The translations under genes were made by a program, and so were the position numbers. Source: Candidatus Sulfotelmatobacter sp. (GTDB lineage: Bacteria; Acidobacteriota; Terriglobia; Terriglobales; SbA1). Taken from it: a stretch of DNA of 8,597 bases. The notes under the pieces were generated by a model that did not search any database, was not told the DNA's origin, and saw only the letters and a program-made list of their open reading frames with translations. The stretch spans positions 1 to 8,597 of the forward strand of contig JASLEQ010000184.1 in the NCBI GenBank assembly GCA_030151135.1. The letters run 5' to 3'. Position 1 is the stretch's first letter. Every line of letters starts with the position of its first letter. Shown in pieces: positions 1 to 5,396 of this stretch.

Positions 1-401
1 GCGCCGCGCTCAAGTGTTTTCCGTGGCAATATCCGTACTGGCACGCTCGCATGTTCAGCACCCGCGACAAGATTCCTGCGGACAGCCTCGCGGGCTACAA
101 GGCTCCGCTGCAGCGACCCGGATTGTTTGACCACGCCCTCGGCATTGTCAAAACTTGGGGGACAGACCTGAAAGAGCTTGACCGCCTGCTCCCGAAATTG
201 TCGGAGATCCGCACCTTGCTCATCTGGGGAACGAAGGACCCGGCAGTCTACTTCTCGTCGATGGAGCCTCTCGCACGCTATTTCCCCAACTCGGAGCGCG
301 TGATATTCCAGGGAATCGGGCATTTGCCCTATGAGGAGTGCCCGGAGGAGTTTAATCAGGCGTTGATTCGATTTCTGACAGGGATCGGGGGCCAGGGTTA
401 A
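1..401 (+). CDS. alpha/beta-hydrolase family protein, C-terminal part (5' end outside window)
   Basis: The reading frame is open from the first bases of the window, so the gene starts upstream. The ATG at 51 is probably internal, because the residues before it are in frame without a stop. The visible part is the C-terminal third of an alpha/beta-hydrolase fold. A hydrophobic strand, LLIWGTKDP, carries the expected acid of the triad (Asp codon 237-239). After the usual helix, GIGHLPYEE carries the catalytic His (codon 321-323), and the final helix reads PEEFNQALIRFL. The nucleophile elbow and oxyanion region lie outside the window, so the substrate cannot be told. Haloalkane dehalogenase-like, epoxide hydrolase-like and peptidase-like members all share this ending. 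The protein has no signal in the visible part and is probably cytosolic. The DedA gene follows on the same strand after about 100 nt with no clear terminator between them. Confidence 0.8.
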   Translation, partial: AALKCFPWQYPYWHARMFSTRDKIPADSLAGYKAPLQRPGLFDHALGIVKTWGTDLKELDRLLPKLSEIRTLLIWGTKDPAVYFSSMEPLARYFPNSERVIFQGIGHLPYEECPEEFNQALIRFLTGIGGQG

Positions 402-504
402 CAAGAGGGGGCCGGCATAGAGGAAAGTGCGGGTAGATCCCTAAAAATGAGCGGGTCTCTCGTCGCTCCGGCTATTCCAGTCTCGACTCCCTCGCCCTGC
501 TTTC

Positions 505-1113
505 ATGACGCAATCCATCCTCGAATTCATGCGCGGCGCGCTGGTTCTGCATGGATATTGGGCCGTGGGGTTGGCGCTCCTGTTGGAGAACGCTGGCGTC
601 CCCGTTCCAGGCGAGACCATCCTCTTGCTCGCCAGCCTTCTGGCCTATTCCCAACACCAATTGCAATTGCCATGGATCATTCTGATCGGCACGCTGGCAG
701 CGACCGCCGGCGACAACATTGGCTTCACGCTGGGCTATTACGGTGGACGTCCTCTGCTGGAGCGCTATCAGAACCTCTTCCGTATGCGATCGTCGACGCT
801 GCGGAAGGGCGAGCTCCTGTTCGAACGCTACGGAGCTCTGACCATCTTTTTCGCGCGATTCGTGTTCGGGATGCGAGTCATTGCCGGGCCCATGGCCGGA
901 GTGCTTCGCATGCCCTGGCGCAAGTTCCTGGTTTTCAACTTTTTGGGCGCTCTACTCTGGGTGAGCGTCATTTCCGGATCTGGGTACCTTTTCGGCCGGC
1001 ACTGGGAGCATTTGCAAGAGGGCGTGAAGCGATTCGACGTGATTGTTGCGATCTGCGCGGTTCTATTTCTGCTTGCGCTCTGGTGGCGCAATCGCCGCGA
1101 ATCTGCAGAGTAA
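505..1113 (+). CDS. DedA/VTT-family integral membrane protein
   Basis: This is a 202-residue polytopic inner-membrane protein of the DedA (SNARE-associated/VTT) family, of usual length. The first hydrophobic region carries the family signature ENAGVPVPGE (about residues 28-37, with Pro33, Pro35 and Glu37). GDNIGFTLGYYGGR follows near residue 70. A second signature runs from FFARF to AGPMAG (Arg118, Gly122, Arg124, Gly128, Pro129, Gly132). Two closing hydrophobic helices end in a short basic tail. Members of this family are linked to membrane homeostasis, and some recycle undecaprenyl phosphate or other lipid carriers across the inner membrane; which role applies here is not visible. No strong Shine-Dalgarno sequence precedes the ATG at 505. 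I keep that start because the N-terminus matches the family; the next ATG, at 529, is possible. Confidence 0.9.
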   Translation: MTQSILEFMRGALVLHGYWAVGLALLLENAGVPVPGETILLLASLLAYSQHQLQLPWIILIGTLAATAGDNIGFTLGYYGGRPLLERYQNLFRMRSSTLRKGELLFERYGALTIFFARFVFGMRVIAGPMAGVLRMPWRKFLVFNFLGALLWVSVISGSGYLFGRHWEHLQEGVKRFDVIVAICAVLFLLALWWRNRRESAE

Positions 1114-1122
1114 ACCTTCGAG

Positions 1123-1152
1123 TATCCAATTCCGGGATTTGCCGCCTATACT
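1123..1152 (+). promoter_or_regulatory. possible sigma70-type promoter for the small exported protein
   Basis: TATACT at 1147-1152 matches five of six bases of the -10 consensus. The -35 candidate (TATCCA, 1123-1128) is poor at 18-bp spacing. It lies in the 119-nt gap after the DedA gene and would give a leader of about 75 nt. This is weak support, by eye only. Confidence 0.3.
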
Positions 1153-1222
1153 GTCGCCAGTGTCTCGGGGCTAGTCTGCAACGGGGTAAAACTTCGGTCG
1201 GTTCCGAACCGCAACTCGGACT

Positions 1223-1228
1223 AGGAGG
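1223..1228 (+). promoter_or_regulatory. strong Shine-Dalgarno (AGGAGG) deciding the start at 1233
   Basis: AGGAGG lies four bases before the ATG at 1233. The frame is open much further upstream, from 447 across the DedA gene, so this site and the signal peptide that follows fix the true start. Confidence 0.85.
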
Positions 1229-1232
1229 AACG

Positions 1233-1538
1233 ATGAAAAAGATCGGTGCGTTCTCTTTACTTACGATGGCATTTCTGGTGTTCGCAATCGCTTTTCCTGC
1301 CGCTGCGGCCGGACCCAATCCACCCGCCCCTCCTGTCGTGGGCGCGCCGGCAGTTCCGGTAGCCGCTCCACTACCGCCTGAACCGCATCCGCACATTCAC
1401 GAAGCGCTGGAAGCGATGCGCGCCGCCAAGCATCATTTGGAAACCGCCGCCCACGATTTCGATGGACATCGCGTGAAGGCAATCGAGCACCTCGACCAGG
1501 CAATTCACGAAGCCGAGGTCTGCGAATCGATGCGGTAA
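1233..1538 (+). CDS. small exported protein with Pro/Ala linker and His-rich helical domain
   Basis: This is a 101-residue hypothetical protein. Residues 1-26 form a signal peptide: MKK, a hydrophobic core, and an Ala-rich cleavage region (FPAAAAG). Residues 27-52 are a Pro/Ala/Val-rich linker. Residues 53-98 look like one or two amphipathic helices with nine His, in patterns such as HPHIHEAL, KHHLETAAHDFDGHR and HLDQAIHEAE, and a single Cys at 97. The spacing of Ala, His and Leu suggests a helical hairpin. I recall similar short exported HIHEA/AAHDF-GHR proteins from acidobacteria and planctomycetes, but their function is unknown to me. The His-rich face could bind metal or haem; that is inference. 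A strong ribosome site sits just upstream, and the gene is followed by a perfect terminator hairpin. The periplasm is the likely location. Confidence 0.8.
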   Translation: MKKIGAFSLLTMAFLVFAIAFPAAAAGPNPPAPPVVGAPAVPVAAPLPPEPHPHIHEALEAMRAAKHHLETAAHDFDGHRVKAIEHLDQAIHEAEVCESMR

Positions 1539-1565
1539 AGCGCTCCGCATTTGTCGCGTAGAAGC

Positions 1566-1593
1566 AAACGGCAGCCCGATGGGGCTGCCGTTT
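1566..1593. terminator. bidirectional hairpin terminator between convergent genes
   Basis: A perfect 12-bp inverted repeat (AAACGGCAGCCC at 1566-1577 with GGGCTGCCGTTT at 1582-1593) encloses a 4-nt loop. The arms begin with A and end with T runs, so either strand gives a GC-rich stem closed by a short U stretch. It sits 28 nt after the + strand gene's stop and about 30 nt beyond the 3' end of the minus-strand barrel gene, as expected for a shared terminator. Confidence 0.85.
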
Positions 1594-1623
1594 GACTTTG
1601 AAGACATTGAAGAATGCAGCTGA

Positions 1624-2220
1624 TCAGTGCTTTCCCCACGTATATCCCACCGAAGCTCCGATGCGAAATACGTTATCGGAGTGAAACTGGGAATTGTTCG
1701 GAATCAGGTAGTAGTGCACTTCCGGACGTACGAAGATGTTCCTCCACGCGTAGTACCGGATACCGAAGCCCGCGTGAATGAGAAAATGCGTGCTGTTGAG
1801 GTGCACGCTGCAGCCCCCGCCAATCAGCCCGCACGATCCAAACTGATAAAAGAGCAGTGACTCGGCGCCCGCTCCGACCATAAAGTCGCCGTGCGTCTTG
1901 GCCGCGAGACGGTGTGCGTATACCACGTTGGCGTCGTAAAAAATCGGCCGAAAGAGCTGATAGTTGTTGTAGACGCCCTCGTGATAGCGGAACGCTCCTT
2001 CAATCGCAATTCCTCGGTCGCGATTGCTCAGATATTGCACCCAAACGCTCGGATAGGTTCCTCCCTTTTCCGCGGGAGGCAGAAATGCCTCAGAGGCGGA
2101 GTTGTTTTTCGGAGACCAAAGCGTGCTCCCTCCGGCGGCGACGTCAAATTGTTGGGCGTAAGCGAAGCTGGCGAGTAATAGAAAAGCGCAGACGAACTGG
2201 AGTGAAAGGAACCTTCTCAA
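1624..2220 (-). CDS. outer-membrane beta-barrel protein, copy 1 of a tandem pair
   Basis: This is a 198-residue exported protein. Residues 1-22 are a signal peptide with a signal-peptidase I site (SFAYA before QQ). The rest alternates polar and aromatic/hydrophobic residues as in a small beta-barrel, ending in strands such as FGIRYYAW, NIFVRPEVHYYL and NVFRIGASVGYTW. The C-terminal 55 residues match the neighbouring minus-strand gene at about 30 positions, and EKGGTY (51-56) is shared too, so the two are paralogs. Cys130 and Cys137 flank a Gly-rich loop that could hold a disulfide. The start is TTG at 2220-2218: there is no ATG before the signal core, and a G-rich ribosome site lies just upstream. 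An OmpA-like/opacity-type barrel fits; no ligand or channel role can be read from the sequence. Confidence 0.8.
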   Translation of the reverse strand: MRRFLSLQFVCAFLLLASFAYAQQFDVAAGGSTLWSPKNNSASEAFLPPAEKGGTYPSVWVQYLSNRDRGIAIEGAFRYHEGVYNNYQLFRPIFYDANVVYAHRLAAKTHGDFMVGAGAESLLFYQFGSCGLIGGGCSVHLNSTHFLIHAGFGIRYYAWRNIFVRPEVHYYLIPNNSQFHSDNVFRIGASVGYTWGKH

Positions 2221-2225
2221 CCGTG

Positions 2226-2233
2226 CCCCCTCT
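2226..2233 (-). promoter_or_regulatory. G-rich ribosome binding site for the TTG start at 2220
   Basis: On the minus strand AGAGGGGG lies five bases before TTG. Its GAGG core is at workable spacing. It supports the TTG start of barrel copy 1. Confidence 0.5.
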
Positions 2234-2266
2234 GAGCAAGATAGATCGTCCGCTTCTGGGAGTTTT

Positions 2267-2308
2267 GCGTCGCCAGCGATTCGCAGTGAATGGAATCGCC
2301 AGCGACGC
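2267..2308. repeat. long imperfect inverted repeat between the two barrel genes
   Basis: Two 16-base arms (2267-2282 and 2293-2308) pair except for a central CA/CA mismatch pair, with a 10-nt loop. Each arm also contains the direct repeat TCGCCAGCGA (2270-2279 and 2296-2305). On the minus strand, AAAACTCCC follows the hairpin rather than a T run, so it is not a classical intrinsic terminator. It may act as a 3'-end stabilising hairpin or a partial attenuator between the two paralogs. Confidence 0.6.
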
Positions 2309-2340
2309 TTGGCAAGACGACCGATGAAACGACCGCAGTT

Positions 2341-2949
2341 TTAGTCCGGTCCGATAGTGTATCCGATGGAGGCGCCTACACGGAAAACGTTCCCTGAGGT
2401 GAAGTTGTCGTTATTGTTCAGGACGTGGAAGAAGCGGACTTCCGGCCGCACGAACATGTGACCCCACACGTAGTAGCGTACGCCTCCGCCCAGGTCGACT
2501 AGAAAGTGATTGGCGCTGGTGTAGCAGGCACCGAAGTAAACGCAGTTGCTGGTAGGCGTGTATCCATAGAACCGCGTACTCTGCCAGCCGATTCCGCCAA
2601 ACAGGTCCAGGCCGGCTTTCTTGCTCAGGCGCGGCTGGAACACTCCGTTGAAGGTGAAAAGCAATGGGCGATAGGGAACGCCGAGACCGCCAAAATCTCC
2701 TTGGCTGGCTTTCCAGTTGACGTCGAACGCGGCGCCGAGCCGATCCTTTAACACCACATCAGCGCCCAGGTTGAGGTACGTTCCGCCCTTCTCCGGGCAT
2801 AGATACGTTCCGTTAATCTGCGGGCCGCAGCCGGAAGCGCCGGGCGAAAGCAGCGTGCCGGCTCCGATGTAAGCATCGCCCTGCTGGGCCGATGCCAGGC
2901 TGGCAAAAGAAATAACAACAACTACCGCGAGGAGTGCGAACTTTCTCAA
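2341..2949 (-). CDS. outer-membrane beta-barrel protein, copy 2 of a tandem pair
   Basis: This is a 202-residue exported protein paralogous to its downstream neighbour on the minus strand. The signal peptide covers residues 1-21 (hydrophobic VVVVISFASL, cleavage after ASA before QQ). The mature part is barrel-like, with strands such as YLNLGADVVL, LGAAFDVNW and LLFTFNGVF, and a closing run from GGGVRYYVW to VFRVGASIGYTI. The shared blocks are EKGGTY, HFL, RYY-W, FVRPEV and NVFR-GAS-GYT. It has two Cys pairs: Cys41/Cys51 near the N-terminus and Cys136/Cys142 at the same place as the pair in copy 1. The start is TTG at 2949-2947, with AGGAGG five bases upstream. It is the first gene of the pair in transcription order, with 120 nt to the next. 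It probably resides in the outer membrane; its function is unknown. Confidence 0.82.
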   Translation of the reverse strand: MRKFALLAVVVVISFASLASAQQGDAYIGAGTLLSPGASGCGPQINGTYLCPEKGGTYLNLGADVVLKDRLGAAFDVNWKASQGDFGGLGVPYRPLLFTFNGVFQPRLSKKAGLDLFGGIGWQSTRFYGYTPTSNCVYFGACYTSANHFLVDLGGGVRYYVWGHMFVRPEVRFFHVLNNNDNFTSGNVFRVGASIGYTIGPD

Positions 2950-2954
2950 AGGAA

Positions 2955-2960
2955 CCTCCT
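2955..2960 (-). promoter_or_regulatory. Shine-Dalgarno (AGGAGG) deciding the TTG start at 2949
   Basis: On the minus strand AGGAGG is followed by TTCCT and then TTG. Ideal spacing and the following signal peptide make the non-ATG start convincing. Confidence 0.8.
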
Positions 2961-3041
2961 GAAGCGTCTGTACTGCATGGGTTTAGCGATTAGGATGCGG
3001 CCGCCAAACCATTTGGATGCAAAGACGTAGGCTTGGAATCC

Positions 3042-3071
3042 ATATTAACTGCTGGACCGAACCAGATTCAA
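3042..3071 (-). promoter_or_regulatory. possible promoter for the barrel pair
   Basis: On the minus strand TTGAAT (3071-3066) and TAATAT (3047-3042) are 18 bp apart. Each matches four of six consensus bases. It lies in the 227-nt gap (2950-3176) between the barrel and DoxX genes and would give a leader of about 85 nt. Apart from this the gap shows no gene: a + strand open frame that begins inside it lacks a ribosome site and runs antisense into the DoxX gene. By-eye call. Confidence 0.35.
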
Positions 3072-3176
3072 ATACGCCAGCAAAATTCACGGCAGGCTAC
3101 GTCAATGTCTATTCCCGATCTCAACCCGCCGGAAGAGGAAAAGTTGCATTCCCGGCTCCAGGATGACGCAAAGGGT

Positions 3177-3725
3177 TCAGCGATTGGCGCCGCCTCCTCC
3201 GCGAAGAACATGGTCGATCGAAATCGCTCCCGCCCCGAAAAAGATCAGGGCGAAAGCGATGGTCGCAGCTGCCAAGGGGAATTCAAATCCCGGGTGATCC
3301 GGTGATCCCATCAGTCCGTTGTGCAGATGAACTTTCCAGATCGCGACAACCAGATCGATGAAGATCGCGAATGCTGCAGGACGAGTGAAGAATCCCGCGA
3401 TCAACAGCAATCCCGCCAGGAGCTCGGTGAATGCCGCGACATAGCCCAACCAGACGGGGAGGCCCATGCCGCCCACCATGTGGGCGAAGTGTTGCAGCCC
3501 GCCAAACACTTTGTGATAGCCGTGAACAGTCATGATGCAGCCCAAGCTCAGGCGCATCAGCAGTAACGCGAGTGGTTGCAGACGGTCAAGATAGCGCAAA
3601 CTTTCCTCCGCCGGTTCCTTCAACTTAGATAGATTAGCGCACTCCTTCACCTCACAACTGTGCCAGGTTGCGTTACCCAGCTTTTCCAGAACGCCTGCGG
3701 AATCAACGTCTTGGACCAGCGACAT
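3177..3725 (-). CDS. DoxX-family inner-membrane protein
   Basis: This is a 182-residue protein whose residues 45-175 form a DoxX domain of four hydrophobic helices. The first (LALLLMRLSLGCIMTVHGYHKVFGG) includes the typical R...HGYHK pattern and the loop after it. Then come GYVAAFTELLAGLLLIAGFFTRPAA, a third helix ending VAIWKVH, and a last helix LAAATIAFALIFFGAGAISID. Some DoxX members act in thiol or oxidative-stress systems; many are uncharacterised. The ATG at 3725 has GGAGG four bases before it. However, TTG at 3599-3597 also has GGAGG at five-base spacing and would give 140 residues, the usual family length. If the long form is right, it has a soluble 45-residue N-terminal extension with Cys24 and Cys29. 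Confidence 0.85.
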   Translation of the reverse strand: MSLVQDVDSAGVLEKLGNATWHSCEVKECANLSKLKEPAEESLRYLDRLQPLALLLMRLSLGCIMTVHGYHKVFGGLQHFAHMVGGMGLPVWLGYVAAFTELLAGLLLIAGFFTRPAAFAIFIDLVVAIWKVHLHNGLMGSPDHPGFEFPLAAATIAFALIFFGAGAISIDHVLRGGGGANR

Positions 3726-3804
3726 AGTACCTCCGTACCGTGCCTAGTACTTCAGTTACCGCTCTTCGCGTGACCAAATATCGATTCTTGTGCAAATACT
3801 ACCC

Positions 3805-3832
3805 ATTGTATTTTGGGCGCAGCGGCACACAA
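3805..3832 (-). promoter_or_regulatory. possible sigma70-type promoter for the DoxX gene
   Basis: On the minus strand TTGTGT (3832-3827) and TACAAT (3810-3805) are 16 bp apart. The -10 matches five of six consensus bases; the -35 matches only TTG. The leader to the ATG at 3725 would be about 75 nt. Confidence 0.4.
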
Positions 3833-3885
3833 CATATAGACGAACGTAGTTGGCGGGTTTGCGGCCGTTTCCAGAAAACTCCCAA

Positions 3886-3904
3886 AAAACGCGGCAAAAC
3901 GCGG
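3886..3904. repeat. 10-bp tandem repeat AAAACGCGG(C), two copies
   Basis: AAAACGCGGC at 3886-3895 is followed at once by AAAACGCGG at 3896-3904. A period of about one DNA turn, placed about 30 bp before the candidate promoter of the HTH-pilus genes, makes it a possible operator. No factor is known to bind it. Confidence 0.5.
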
Positions 3905-3935
3905 AGATTCGCTCCCACCCGGGGCTTTTCGAGGC

Positions 3936-3944
3936 TGATATATG
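3936..3944 (+). promoter_or_regulatory. possible extended -10 promoter for the HTH-pilus operon
   Basis: TGA-TATATG fits the TGn extended -10 arrangement, with four of six -10 bases. I found no -35 match at normal spacing. Transcription would start near 3950 and leave a leader of about 105 nt before the HTH gene. Confidence 0.35.
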
Positions 3945-4055
3945 CTCGGGACACGAAAGCCCCCTGAGCCGATATGCAGTGCAGGGAAGTCTCCCAAGGA
4001 ATCCCGTGGGCAAGTATCGGGCGGGAAGAGAACTGGCAGGGAGAGCAAAGGAACT

Positions 4056-4292
4056 ATGGCCGACTCGCGAGAAGTTATGAACATTCGCCAAGCGTCGCAG
4101 TATCTGGGCGTGAGTCCGGACACGCTTTACAAGTACGTCGGCGAACAAAGGATTCCGGCATTCAAGCTGGGAGACCGGTGGCGCTTCAAGAAGTCGCGGC
4201 TGGATCAGTGGATGGAAGAGAAGTCGAGCGAAATGGAACCGCAGGCGAAAGGGAAGCCCAAAGCGGCGACCAAGGCGGCGGGGCAACTTTAA
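4056..4292 (+). CDS. small excisionase-type (MerR-like) helix-turn-helix DNA-binding protein
   Basis: This is a 78-residue protein. Residues 7-55 form an HTH_17/excisionase-family winged helix: MNIRQASQYLGVSPDTLYKYVGEQ is the helix-turn-helix, and IPAFKLGDRWRFKKSRLDQWM is the wing and following helix. These matches to the family are strong. Residues 56-78 are a Lys/Ala-rich tail. The ATG at 4056 follows AAAGGA by three to four bases; an in-frame ATG at 4077 is the alternative. The frame is open further upstream, but that stretch lacks a ribosome site and HTH homology. There is no integrase or phage gene nearby, so the name excisionase is only a family label. It lies 48 nt before pilM on the same strand, so it is probably co-transcribed with the pilus genes and may regulate them or itself. 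That role is inference. Confidence 0.85.
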   Translation: MADSREVMNIRQASQYLGVSPDTLYKYVGEQRIPAFKLGDRWRFKKSRLDQWMEEKSSEMEPQAKGKPKAATKAAGQL

Positions 4293-4340
4293 TCCAACGT
4301 CGCGGGCCGGTACGCGCCGCGGCATGCAAAAGGTGGGCAC

Positions 4341-5396
4341 ATGTTTGGATTCGGATCGAAGTCGATTGTTGGCCTCGATGTAGGCTCCTCGAGCATCAAG
4401 GCAGTCGAGTTGAAGAAAAAGGGCGGGCAGATTGAAGTCGCCCACCTCGGTCTGGAACCGCTGTCATCCGATATCGTCGTCGACTCCATGATCGTCGATT
4501 CGGGTACGGTTTCCAGCGCGATCTCGAAACTTTTTCTCGAGAACCAGATTAAGACCAAAGCCGTGGCCACCGCAGTCAGCGGTCACTCCGTCATCGTCAA
4601 GAAAATTTCGCTGCCGTCGATGAGCGATCAGGAACTCGCCGAGACCATCGAGAAGGAAGCCGCGCAGCACATTCCTTTCGATCTCGCCGATGTCAGCCTC
4701 GACTATCAGATTCTGTCTGATGAAGTCGGCAGCCCGCAGATGGATGTTCTGCTGGTGGCGGTGAAGAAGGACAAGATTCTGAACTACACCAACGTACTCT
4801 CGATGGCCGGGCGCACCCCAGCTATCGTCGATATTGACGCGTTGGCTCTGCAGAACTGCTACGAGTACAACTATCAGCCGGCACCGGGCCAGGTCGTGGC
4901 GCTGCTGAACCTCGGCGCCAGCGTCATGAATATCAACATCGTCAAGGGCACGACGCCGTTGTTCCCGCGCGACGTCAGCGTGGGCGGTCATCAGTACACC
5001 GACTCGCTGCAGAAAGAGCTCGACCTTAGCTTCGATGACGCCGAGTCGCTGAAGCTGGGCAACAAGGTTGGCACCGTCAGTGAAGACGCCAAGCAGCCGA
5101 TCTTGCAGCAGGTGACTGAAATTATCGTGCTGGAAATTCAGAAGACGTTCGATTTCTTCCGCGCCAGCGCGGCGGGCGAGCACATCGAGAAAATTTATCT
5201 GGCGGGCGGTTCGTCGAAAGTTCCAGGACTGGTGGAAGCGTTGCGGCAGGAGTTCTCGATGCCGGTCGAAATGCTGAATCCGTTCCAGCGTGTCACGCCT
5301 CCGGCCGACGGCCTGGCGGCTGAACTGGTCGAAAAGAATCCCGGGCAGATGGCGGTTGCAGTGGGCTTGGCCCTGAGGAGCTTTGAATCCCTATGA
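4341..5396 (+). CDS. pilM: type IV pilus assembly protein PilM (actin-like ATPase)
   Basis: This is a 351-residue cytoplasmic protein with the FtsA/actin-like fold, of normal PilM length. The phosphate-1 motif is VGLDVGSSSIKAVEL (about residues 10-24, Asp13, Gly15). The central strand region has ALLNLGASVMNINIVKG (Asn190, Gly192), where many PilM proteins have Asp-Ile-Gly. The adenosine motif is IYLAGGSSKVPGL (Gly289, Gly290). PilM binds ATP and docks the N-terminal INLL motif of PilN, linking cytoplasmic events to the inner-membrane alignment complex. The start at 4341 is preceded by AAAGGTGG. Its TGA overlaps the pilN ATG in an ATGA junction, pointing to translational coupling. There is no membrane segment. 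Confidence 0.95.
   Translation: MFGFGSKSIVGLDVGSSSIKAVELKKKGGQIEVAHLGLEPLSSDIVVDSMIVDSGTVSSAISKLFLENQIKTKAVATAVSGHSVIVKKISLPSMSDQELAETIEKEAAQHIPFDLADVSLDYQILSDEVGSPQMDVLLVAVKKDKILNYTNVLSMAGRTPAIVDIDALALQNCYEYNYQPAPGQVVALLNLGASVMNINIVKGTTPLFPRDVSVGGHQYTDSLQKELDLSFDDAESLKLGNKVGTVSEDAKQPILQQVTEIIVLEIQKTFDFFRASAAGEHIEKIYLAGGSSKVPGLVEALRQEFSMPVEMLNPFQRVTPPADGLAAELVEKNPGQMAVAVGLALRSFESL

Larger units (their letters stand above)
3726..4055. other. 330-nt divergent intergenic region with candidate promoters and leader
   Basis: This region separates the minus-strand DoxX gene from the + strand HTH-pilus genes. The half near DoxX is AT-richer and holds a plausible minus promoter. The middle has a 10-bp tandem repeat. 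The right part has an extended -10-like motif and a purine-rich stretch that could fold. Open frames crossing it on both strands lack ribosome sites and recognisable domains, so I call it non-coding. Confidence 0.6.

Noticed and set aside
447..1232. Upstream extension of the miniprotein frame across the DedA gene
   Set aside because: It is Arg/Ser/His-rich with no domain. The AGGAGG at 1223 and the signal peptide at 1233 define the real start.
3120..3176. Terminator after the DoxX gene
   Set aside because: Only a bulged GCCGG...CCGGC pairing with a long loop and no T tract is visible.
3033..3305. 90-codon + strand frame starting in the gap before the DoxX gene
   Set aside because: It has no ribosome site, is polar low-information sequence, and its second half is antisense to the DoxX gene.
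3961..4025. c-di-GMP (GEMM) riboswitch in the pilus operon leader
   Set aside because: The conserved GEMM core (GGCAAACC and GACGCAAAGC-like segments) is absent. Only a generic folded leader is reported.
4056..4292. Phage or integrative-element excisionase
   Set aside because: There is no integrase, att-like repeat or other phage gene around it. The tight link to pilM favours a chromosomal regulator.
3756..4445. 229-codon minus-strand frame through the intergenic region and HTH gene
   Set aside because: It overlaps the HTH gene, the start of pilM and both candidate promoters. The translation has no recognisable fold.
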